NCBI GenBank assembly: GCA_027922465.2
Contig: BQMF02000014.1
Span: 1,178,001-1,242,000 of the forward strand
Length of the DNA: 64,000 nt
DNA from: Turritopsis dohrnii
Taxonomy: Eukaryota > Cnidaria > Hydrozoa > Anthoathecata > Oceaniidae
Direction of reading: 5' to 3'
Position numbers and translations under genes: made by a program. Positions 55,296-64,000 of this stretch are shown here, piece after piece. The notes below the pieces were generated by a model that was not told the origin of the DNA, searched no databases, and saw nothing but the letters and a program-made list of their open reading frames with translations. Positions within the stretch are counted from its first letter, which is position 1. Each line of letters begins with the position of its first letter.

Positions 55296-55593
55296 TTGCC
55301 GTGGAACAAATCTAATAAAGAGGTGCTGAGTCCAGTTTCTGAAAGAGCTTTTCTCGCATCTTATATAAAAAAGCAGCTGTTTTAAATTTTCAAATTTTCA
55401 AAAAAAGTATTACTTCATAGTTTGGAAAAAATGTTAGTCCCGTGTCATAGTTACAAGGCGGCTACGAGTCACATGCCCATGCAGTTTTATTCAAAGGTTA
55501 CGGGTTCAAATTACTGCTCTTGTACATATAAAGTAGTTCAGTTCACACCGAACAATTTGGGATCAATTCCTATCACTTGTTCCTCCTCTCATT
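55296..55593. other. 3' flank of the RING gene
   Basis: Includes an AATAAAG at about 55312, a candidate polyadenylation signal just after the stop. No other gene. Confidence 0.35.
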
Positions 55594-55992
55594 CCGTAAA
55601 TGACCGAATAAGCGCCCAGGACTCAATTAAGCGCACCGTCCGATTAAGCGCCCAGTTCCAGTTTTGTTATTCAGCAAAAACATAAAATATTGAGAAGAAC
55701 ATGGTTTTTAGTTGAACATGTATTTCAGGATAATGAAGGAAACTTAATAACGCGGGAATGATTTATTTTCATCTAAAAGTGAGAGTATTTATCGAGCTTT
55801 TTTTGAAGTTGCTCGAGCAGCACACAAACAGTTCTTTTGTCAGCATTCAGTGAAAAGATAAACTGTATTAGTGATTTTAGAGATTTTTTTTAACCGCCCA
55901 GGACTCAATTAAGCGCTCCGTCCGTATAAGCGTCCACCATAAAAGTTCAAAAAACTTATTAGCGCCCGGGGCGCTTATTAGGTCATTTACGG
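55594..55992. mobile_element. 399-bp MITE (CCGTAAATGACC ends)
   Basis: Inverted termini CCGTAAATGACCGAATAAGCGCCC and near-complement at the right. Subterminal AGGACTCAATTAAGCGC and CCGTCCGWWTAAGCG recur on both sides. No clear duplication and no coding sequence. Confidence 0.7.
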
Positions 55993-55999
55993 TGTCACA

Positions 56000-56150
56000 G
56001 TAAATTTTAACTCCCCTAAATAATGAACCCCTCTCCCCATAATTTATCATTATGTACTAAGGGAGTCATTATTTCCTAGGAAATTTCTACTTTAGGGGAG
56101 TCATTATTTCCTAGTTTATATTAACTGGGAGAGTCATTTTTCAGAGCGGT
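56000..56150. repeat. Ginger-related subterminal repeat fragment
   Basis: ACTAAGGGAGTCATTATTTCC and TTATTTCCTAGGAAATTTCTACTTTAGG resemble the TATTTCCTAGGAAATA motifs flanking the Ginger element at 30604-33731, with GAGTCATTAT in place of GAGTACTTAT. No coding sequence. Probably the remnant of a related element. Confidence 0.5.
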
Positions 56151-56194
56151 ATGTAACAGAGTGGTTTACATCTTTCTGCACATGTTTTTGTAAT

Positions 56195-56265
56195 TTGATA
56201 TATCTTACGTTACAGTGATATATCTAATGTTATATTGATATATCTTATGTTATAGTGATATGCGA
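56195..56265. repeat. 20-bp minisatellite, about 3.5 copies
   Basis: TGATATATCTTAYGTTAYAG repeats tandemly with small changes. Confidence 0.7.
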
Positions 56266-57080
56266 AATATCACTAATAAAAATGTTGTCTCTCTTGTCGT
56301 CATTATTTTTTCGCGTTTTCGTAATTATTTGTATTTCTGATACATTTGACTACACATATCTAATAATTCTATGCACACAATTACCCTGTTTCCTATTCAG
56401 ACAATAAATGTAGTTAAGAGTATGGCTTAACATCTTAACCTCTTTTTATCAGTCGTTAATGCTTGTTTTAATATTTTAAAAAAGCCATCTGATCCTTGCT
56501 TTATATTTTAATATGGCACGTGCCAAAAGACGCACGTTGATGGGTACCATTTTCTAAAAGCTACAGACGTCATGTTCTTTTCATAAAGTCTTTGCACCCG
56601 TTTATATTTCTCTTTATCAGACAATAAAATGAAAAACCACTTCAAAAGTTGCATTTTTTTTCTCCAACTCCATACTGTGCTGCCCAGGAAAATCAAGAAA
56701 ACATGAAAATAATCAGTAAAATATCAACCCAATTTTCTTTTACTTCTGTGCATACGACGAGCTTGAAAATAATTAAAATGAAATGCAGAGGAAAACCATA
56801 TGGATCATCTTAAAGTCCATTTCTTGTTCCCTACACCGTAACTAAACTCTTTTAGATAGCTAGTGTTTTTGCTGCGCTAAAAAATTGGAACTACTCATCT
56901 AAATTTAGAAATATGACGGCAAAGAAAATTTCCAAAGATTTTGCTTAACTTTAAAAAGAAGCAACCACAAAATAGTTTCACATATTTGACTAAGGCGAAA
57001 AATTCAGATTGAAGTTAATAGATTTTGTGGGAATAAATACTCTGTGTAGAAAGGCCTGCGATATATGTTTCTGCTAGTCG
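56266..57080. other. Gap; no gene supported
   Basis: AT-rich. Short minus-strand frames at 56508-56696 and 57015-57197 are not supported; the latter is the shadow of the endonuclease remnant at 57081-57320. Confidence 0.4.
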
Positions 57081-57320
57081 TCTTTCATTAAACGCCACAT
57101 TTGCGCTCAGGGCAACTTTAAATGCCTCTATTGTGAATGTCAGGCAAAATATATTGGCGAAACAGCAAGAAGGTTCTCCGAACGCATCAAAGATCACTAC
57201 GGTACAGACTACAAATCACATATTTTGACACACTCCATCGAGAAAGGTCATAAAACGCAAGTAAAGGACGATTTCTCAATCATCAACAAAAACAGACATT
57301 TAAGTAACTTCTTAAGTTAG
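57081..57320 (+). pseudogene. GIY-YIG endonuclease fragment of another Penelope-like element
   Basis: One open frame reads SFIKRHICAQGNFKC, then YCECQAKYIGETARRFSER (GIY-YIG helix, with the catalytic Arg in RRFSER), then DHYGTDYKSHILTHSIEKGH and a stop at 57318-57320. It is a different lineage from the copy at 13706-14308. No reverse transcriptase is attached, so it is an orphan fragment. Confidence 0.7.
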
Positions 57321-58115
57321 AACAACAGTAGAATCTTTGTTCATAAAAAGAGAAAAACCTTCACTTGAATTTTAAGAGAAATTGCGGCGTTTGAAGCTTT
57401 TTAAATGAGATACTCTTATTGCGGAGTGGAGCTATGTGGAACGGAGCTCATTTGGCAAGATCAAATATTGTCATCAATATTGAAACCTCCTGCAGGGTCA
57501 TACAAAAATTGGAATTTGGCCACTTACATCAGATTTTCTGAGTAGAATTCAGTCAGATAACACCTTCAATGTGCGAGCAAAAAAAATTTCAAAGTATGGC
57601 GTTTAAGCAAATTTTCCCGTTTCTACGGTACATGGACTGTTTACCAAAATGAAAAGTTGCCATTCTTAGTTAGAGTTAAGTAGACATATTCCCCTTCCAC
57701 CGGGAAGGCTTTGTCTGAAGTTTGTTGAACTTGTCTTCAAACTGTCCAAATGGGAAAACCAATACCTTCACGATATTAATGTAAGTTGTGGATGGGAATA
57801 TATTGTTTGTTGACCTTTTTGACAATAACTTATATTCAGATCAAGGCTTCTAAACTTTTTAAGCACACTAACATTATTATTTGACTGAGCAGCATCATAA
57901 ATAAAATGTGCTCAACAGCTGGGTTGTGTGCTAGGAATAAAAGAAAAACTTGTAGATCTATACGTGACTCTTATCCATTGCTTTTGCTACTGCATCTCAG
58001 CCATGTTTATTAAGCTTTGTGTACTGTTAACTGAAACCAATGTGCTGAGTTTTTTGTATATTGATTAATGACATTCGCACACAATGTACCTTTCCAATTG
58101 CAGCGCAAAGTTATC
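57321..58115. other. Gap; no gene supported
   Basis: AT-rich, no recognisable feature. Confidence 0.4.
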
Positions 58116-58187
58116 GGATCTAGTGGGACTCGAACCCACGACCTCTCGCTTGCCGGGCGATTGCTCTAACCACTAAGCTACCGAACC
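58116..58187 (-). tRNA. tRNA-like sequence, probably pseudogene or SINE head
   Basis: Folds as a 72-nt cloverleaf on the minus strand. D arm GCTTAGTGGTTAGAGC, anticodon loop CCGGCAA (anticodon GGC, Ala by position), and a strong T arm (GTGGG-TTCGAGT-CCCAC). Position 33 is C rather than the invariant U, and the acceptor stem has two mismatches, so it is unlikely to be a working tRNA. The A and B boxes are intact enough for RNA polymerase III. Confidence 0.5.
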
Positions 58188-58879
58188 CTTGAGTTGACAC
58201 TAGTTCGTAGCAGACGAGGGGAGCGTACACACTCAATTGGACCTGAATGCCTTCGAATCAGTGGAATCTCATTGGATAGATGCTCAGAGGTGATTCAAGT
58301 TCCAACCATCTCGTTAAGTTTGATGCAACTAAGAGTTAAGAGTTTTATTTCCACACCACACACAACAACAAACCGAACAAGTTAACACAACAACAAACAT
58401 TATTAGTAGGTGAATAATCATCTCACCATTTGCAATGAGACCACTTTTACACCACAAGATAATGTTAAGAGATATTGAATTCTTATTGATAATTGAAAAT
58501 GTATGATATATATATGAGGCAAATTAGACGTTACACTCTGGAGTAGTAGGATATGCTGAAATTTGACCTTGATTATTTCTAATGTCTATGTAATTCCTTA
58601 TAGAAAAACAAAACAGTAATACATTCCGATGGAATTTGAAAGTAAATCTCTGTTACTTTTGGTAATCAAATTGGACTGCTTTACAACAAAACAACATTTA
58701 CCCACTTGTAATGGTTCAAAAATATTCTTCAACTTGCACTGCATGAAATTTGAAGTTTTCGTTACAACGAAAACATACGAAAACTAAAGAAAAGAGGAAG
58801 TTTTTATGTAAAATCGCAAAAAGAAAACTTCATGTTATTTAATGTTTTCGTTTTTACGATAAGAGTAAGTTTAGTGTCA
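58188..58879. other. Gap; no gene supported
   Basis: No exon. Words such as CGTTACAACGAAAACATACG near 58760 anticipate the tandem repeat that follows. Confidence 0.35.
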
Positions 58880-59260
58880 GTCGATTTCACACGAAAACTT
58901 TTTGTTTTCTTAGGAAATCGTGTTTTACGATTACACACTATAATTAAATGTTTTCGGTCGTAGTAAACAGGAAAACTTATTGTTTTCGTAAAGAATCGTT
59001 AATTATTATTTCCACACTTAAAGTATATGTTTTCGATGCGATAACAATTGAGAACTTGATCTTTTCATATGAAACCGTTTATAGCGATTTCACACTATTT
59101 TTTATGTTTTCGGTCGTAGTAGGCACGTTAACTTATTGTTTTCGTAAAAAATCGGTAAATGCTATTTCACATTTAGAATAGGGATTTTCGTTCCGATAAC
59201 AATTGAGAACTTTATGTTTTCATATGAAATCGTTCACAACAATTTCACAAAATACAAACC
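58880..59260. repeat. 156-bp tandem repeat, about 2.3 copies
   Basis: TTTTCGGTCGTAGTA occurs at 58951 and 59107. Between them, TTTTCGTAAAGAATCG and GCGATAACAATTGAGAAC recur with the same period. The 77-codon frame at 58948-59181 is simply the repeat read in one frame. Confidence 0.65.
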
Positions 59261-59847
59261 ATTTTCGATATCGTTAAAGACAAAAAATTGATGCTAGACG
59301 CGTAGGTTCAAACGTTCTCAACATGACAACATGTCCATTATTTTACGCAGGTAGGGTAAAAGGTTGAAAGAAAATATGCAAATATGTTGAAGATTGAACT
59401 TTTCCCATAAACTTATACATACAAATAGGTAAGTAAATTAGGTAGATAAATTAATAGTATTTACATATTTACATTTTTATTATTTTCATATCATACAAGT
59501 GTAAAATTCCATAAAACAATCCATAAAGAAATAAAAATTATTAAATGTGATAAATCTCATGTTTCAAGTCTAAATTTCAAGTTGAGAGTTCAACTAAAGA
59601 TAATGAACTATTTTACAGAGAGCCGATGGTTGCAATATGCTGATGTCAGCAGAAATAGAACAGCTTTGGTACGGTTTTATGAACAAGCAGCTGTTTATTA
59701 TTAACAAAGCACTCAAACAAACGATAATTGGCTGGTGGAGATTCTCACCAGAAAACTCAAAGTTTCTACATAATTTAAAGTTATAAGTTAAAGCAAAGTC
59801 TGTATTATATATATAAGATAAACTATAACACAACTAGGATGCAAATT
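59261..59847. other. Gap; 3' flank of the exon at 59848-60186
   Basis: Minus-strand frame at 59833-59594 is unsupported. Nothing recognisable. Confidence 0.35.
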
Positions 59848-60186
59848 TTAAACATTATTATCAACAATCCATTCATATCCTTTTGGTAATCGAGTTGGTG
59901 GAACACCAGATGAAGCATCTCCACGTTTACGTGGAAGCATACGAAATTTAGCTCGAGATGAAGCCTTTTCTTTGTGCACCTTGTCCAACTTTTCAACGAA
60001 TCTGTTAAATTTTTTGGCACGCCATATCAGTGGTCGAACAACAAAAACTTTTTCATCTTCATTTATGAGTTCATCTTCTGATGACATGAGTTCAGGAATC
60101 ATGCAATGTTGCCAATACACCTTTGATTGCTGATCCATTTCAGCAGTTGATAAATTTTGAATTGTTTTTATTCTCCTGTTTGCTTT
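59848..60186 (-). CDS. C-terminal exon of a recurrent cnidarian protein family of unknown function
   Basis: Follows a TTTTTTCTTAG acceptor and reads KANRRIKTIQNLSTAEMDQ, then MIPELMSSEDEL and DEKVFVVRPLIWRAKKF. A basic stretch (KASSRAKFRMLPRKRGDAS) follows, and it ends YEWIVDNNV-stop. The order (acidic MSSEDE, then a V-x-P-L-x-W-R block with LD, then basic, then G-x-x-S-x-x-x-P with a terminal W) is a pattern I recognise from uncharacterised, multicopy proteins of cnidarians and fish, often next to transposons. The first exon(s) are not found. Function unknown. Confidence 0.5.
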   Translation of the reverse strand, partial: KANRRIKTIQNLSTAEMDQQSKVYWQHCMIPELMSSEDELINEDEKVFVVRPLIWRAKKFNRFVEKLDKVHKEKASSRAKFRMLPRKRGDASSGVPPTRLPKGYEWIVDNNV

Positions 60187-62546
60187 CTAAGAAAAAAAGT
60201 AGATCATTCTAAGTTCATGGAAGATCATTTTCTAAGTGATAACTTAACTTAAAACTTAAAATTTACTCACATGCTCTTTTCTCGATTTAGATAGCAATTG
60301 CTATTTAATATACAGCAACTATATTGTAGTGTTAGCAATGATAATGTGTGCCCAGGTTAAACTTTATAACACATTTAGTTTAGAGAAGAGGCTAATAGGA
60401 TAAAGTTGCTACAATTTCAAAAATTCTTTAAATGAACTATATACATAGCTGAAAAATAAGCGGTTTCTTAATCAGCATTGGAGAGTAAAGAAACAAATCA
60501 ATTAATTGGTTCTTCTATAACTGTGTACCTCTGTGTATGCTACTTGAGTTCATTCTAATAATATAATATTACGCAATTATTTAACATGATTTTACTCAGG
60601 AAAAATCATATAATTTGCCGTGCCCACTGGGATACTAATAAGTTATTACTATCATTTTGTGAGTGTGAAATTTATGTTGTTATTATATAATTTATCTGTT
60701 TGGTTTACTACTTCCGGTGTATATTGCATTATCAATGGTATTCAATGTCAATGTATGCATGAGGATGAAACGTATAATCTTGTATGCTAGAAACAATGGA
60801 ACTGCTGAAACAAAGACAGGAGTAAACCAATGTCAAAGTGAAGTGTTGGGCATTTCCAGCAACATGTAGTTATAAATTAATACTAAGGAAACATTCATTC
60901 AAAGATATCTTCAGTGATATTTCATTTGAAAGGAACATGTGACACATTCAAAAATGTTTTATTGAATTGACGATTATAGTTTCAAAACTGAATGTTGATT
61001 GTCATCTCTGGGTTAACTTACTTAAACATTTTTGGGAAAGTTTGGAAGATGCCTGTTATTTATTTCTTGTTGGTTTTAACTTCCTAGTGCTTCTTTATTC
61101 TTGTGAAAAAAATGATATTTAAGTGTGTATAATTTTTACGTAGGATACTTTTACAACTGTGAGTGTCAGAAATTTTTGAATCTGTACTTATGTATAAAAG
61201 AACTGAAAATTATTGATTCAGAAAGCATTTTGTTTTGTCTTGTTATACTTCTTCTCTTTTCCATCTCAATCTCACGTTCACACAATCAAATCCTTGAATA
61301 AACATTATCAGATTATTAAACCCACCTCATTTTGATTCTTTATTACTTTGACATGCTAGTTACTTGATAATAAGTTCTTCATAAATAAAAGTTGCTATGG
61401 GCTAATTGCGATAATTTTCGTCAAATTACCACATCAAAACAAGGCGAGGAGTACGGTTTGGCAAATTTTCGACATTTGAAATAGTACGGTATAGTTTTGA
61501 ATCGCAATATAACTAAAAAGTACATGATATTAATAGGCTTCATTGCATTAATTATGCAAGAAAACTAACAAAAGTAACATTATTTCGGTTTGATATGGCT
61601 GCACATCCACGCACACCGTTACGAATTCAACTCGCTCATCGGTATTTGTCAAATAAAAATCGCGCATTCCATATTTTTCTGGCGAACGGGTGATTACACG
61701 CACCCACCCCGCAAACTTTACATATATTGATATTGTCTTATATGTAACAAGAGGTGTTTCGTGAACAAAGCAGAAATTATACGGTACCTCCCCACCAAAC
61801 ACCATGACGTCCTTATGACGTCATAATCAAGTCGAACGATGACCTTATATGACGTCATGAGAAGGTCATCATAACGTCATATTTTTACAAAAAGCGACGT
61901 CAGATCCATGACGTTGCAAGGAGTTCTTTTAATGCCATGATGGGGCGAACTAACCATTGCATGCAAAGAAATGGCTCACATGTCGAATGTACCTAGCTTG
62001 AATTTTTTTTTGTTATTTTGTGTGAAAAAGTTGTTTTTAGCAAGGATTTCACGAAAAAATATTTTTGTCATGTAAATGTAGCGTTACATTTTAGCATAGT
62101 CACAAGAGAGAAACGTATTGACGATTCGATCGTGTTTTGTATTGAACGGGTCATTAATCTGCATTCACGTATTTTCTAATTAATCTTTAACGTTTTAATT
62201 ACATGATCTCATGCTAGCAGTCCTTATTATAGCCCAAATATTTTTAATTTGAAAATAAAAATTACATATGGAAAGACGAGAAAATCTTCTTTCTTTTGGT
62301 GTAAAAATCGCATAATTTAACCCAAAATATCAAAAGATATGACTGATAAAAGTTAGGATTCCGTTTATTTCAGGACACACTGTATAATGTAACGAGAGCG
62401 AAGTGTCAATTGCAATAATAGTGATCCCAATAGGACAAAAAACAAAGAAGCGATACGCAACGCCAGAGATCATAAAAAACGCGCGCACGGACTGAATCAA
62501 TGGACCTTAGCAAAGCTGAAAATAAAACAAAGCAAATATAAAGGAC
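60187..62546. other. 2.4-kb gap; no gene supported
   Basis: Mostly AT-rich DNA. At 61802-61915 short GACGTCMT motifs cluster (TGACGTCATA and complements), resembling the termini of the GACGTC-rich elements. AGGACACACTGTA at about 62373-62385 looks like a stray mariner end. Confidence 0.4.
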
Positions 62547-63680
62547 ACCAGTATCCCGGGTAAAACTTTTTACCGAGTTTAACTTCGAAAACGTGAGGTC
62601 TAATCCGCCATTTCCGTGTACGTAACCCGTGACGGAAAAATAAATCATAAAATCGCAACTCAAAAGTGTGCCCATGTTGTAGAGCTCGAAAAACTGATCA
62701 AAAAAGTGTATGGGATCGTTTCGCTACGATCAACCGTTGCAGAGATGTCGTCGATCAAAGATTGTGATGACGTCATATCCGCAGTAGCAAATAAAATTTA
62801 GGCCCAAATGATGCGTCACCCCATCACCCGTATCGCTGACCCCAAAAAACGTCAGTTATCCCTATTGGTTCTCGAGATATTTCCCCAAAAACGTCGCGTT
62901 CGATTGGGGATGCAATGCAATGGTTCCCCGTGATCATAAAAAAACTGACGTCAAATGATGCCACGTGCTTTTGGAATGATCGTGAAAAAAGTGTCTCTCG
63001 CGTCTACGTGGTTTTACGCGCACTTAAGAGGAGGATGACCGTAAATTTAAACTAAATATGTCACTCTCTAAAATAAAAGTGGTATGCACAATCGCGGATT
63101 ATTATAATAAGACTAGTATCCCGGGTAAAAACTTTTTACCGAACTTAACTTCGAAAACATTAGGTCAAATCCACCATTCCCGTGTATGTACCCCGTGACG
63201 AAAAAATAAATCATAGAATCGCAACTCAAAAGTGTACCCATGTTGTAGAGCTCGAAAAACTGATCAAAAAAATGTATGAGATCGTTTCGCTACGATCAAC
63301 CGTTGCAGAGATATCGTCGATGATCAAAGATATTGATGACGTCATAGCCGCAGTACCAAATAAAATTTGGGCCCAAATGTTGCGTCACCCAGTCACCCGT
63401 ATCGCGGACCCTAAAAAACGTCAGTTATCCCTATTGGTTCTCGAGATATTTCCCCAAAAACGTCGCGTTCGATTGGGGATGCAATGCAATAATCCCCCGT
63501 GATCATAAAAAAACTGACGTCAAATGATGCCACGTGCTTTTGGAATGATGGTGAAAAAAGAGTCTCTCGCCTCTACGTGGTTTTACGCGCACATAAGAGG
63601 ACGATGACCGTAAAAATTAAACAAATATATCACTCTCTAAAATAAAAGTGGGATGCACAATGGCGGATTATTATAATAAG
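62547..63680. repeat. Two-copy direct repeat, unit about 565 bp, GC-richer than surroundings
   Basis: The second unit (from about 63113) repeats the first (from about 62548) with roughly ten percent change. AGTATCCCGGGTAAAA lies at 62551 and 63116, and GAGATATTTCCCCAAAAACG and AATGATGCCACGTGC occur in both. The second unit has an open frame at 63182-63502 (106 codons). In the first, the frame is interrupted by a TAG near 62800 and an earlier 3-nt indel. Composition is closer to balanced GC with many CpG, unlike the flanks. Coding status is undecided. Confidence 0.7.
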
Positions 63681-64000
63681 ATATATAAAGTACTACTAAC
63701 GTTTCGCACGTGAAAACAAACTTTTACTTGTTAGATGAAATACATTACATTGTTATTATTTTATAATCCATATTTTTTGTGTATAAACATATGTTTATTG
63801 CTTTGTACAGAAAAAATAAAACAACTGTTGTCAGAAAATTTACATTTTTACTGATATAGAAAACATGCTACTTTTTTCACTTTTTTCGAGACATTTTATT
63901 TCTTTACGAGCTTGTCAATATTATTTCTGCCTCGTCGATATCATTTCGCGCATTTCACGCTTTGTGACGGGACATCCACAAGACAAACTTCGTCCTACCT
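63681..64000. other. Gap at the window edge
   Basis: AT-rich, nothing recognisable. Confidence 0.35.

Noticed and set aside
58948..59181. 77-codon plus-strand protein with internal repeats
   Set aside because: The repeats reflect the 156-bp DNA tandem repeat. The frame is fortuitous.

Overview
This window reads as nuclear DNA of an animal, most likely a medusozoan cnidarian (hydrozoan-like). The evidence is the AT-rich intergenic sequence, GT-AG introns, a secreted ShKT-plus-trypsin gene, a single-exon gene resembling jellyfish pore-forming toxins, a Mab-21/cGLR-type gene, and a transposon mix of Ginger, Penelope with hammerhead ribozymes, hAT, Harbinger, CR1/Jockey-like LINEs and Helitron-like ends. 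The species is inferred, not shown.

Host-type genes are few. They are a Mab-21-domain gene with one frameshift (1461-3061, minus), the first two coding exons of a ShKT/trypsin gene (7023-7494, minus), the toxin-like single-exon gene (16407-17864, minus), two exons of an unrecognised gene (25455-26115, minus), two exons of another unrecognised gene (46167-47069, plus), a two-exon RING-type gene end (54416-55295, plus), and one exon of a recurrent cnidarian protein type (59848-60186, minus).

Most of the rest is mobile or repetitive. 1-1036 is a LINE 3' end. 3838-6052 is a 152-bp satellite rich in GACGTC, split by three insertions whose target-site duplications (TSDs) can be read. 7780-8850 and 26148-28130 are decayed LINEs. 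13289-15912 is a hAT transposase remnant with a Penelope-like element inserted in it, bounded by a perfect 14-bp duplication; the insert has inverted 3' arms that each carry a type I hammerhead ribozyme. 18079-19652 is a TA-flanked element with a SAP-domain protein remnant. 30604-33731 is a Ginger-type DNA transposon whose integrase-Ulp1 reading frame is broken only by one TGA. 42836-45500 is a 2.7-kb terminal-inverted-repeat (TIR) element holding a smaller relative. 47459-53505 is a head-to-tail run of one repeat family, with an inverted relative at 34886-37268, invaded by four other elements. 62547-63680 is a two-copy 565-bp tandem repeat unlike its surroundings in base composition.

The genes do not form a pathway. 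The window is an island of scattered genes in a transposon graveyard. Its value lies in the immune/venom-type genes, the nearly intact Ginger element, the paired hammerhead ribozymes, and the insertion history that precise TSDs allow one to read.
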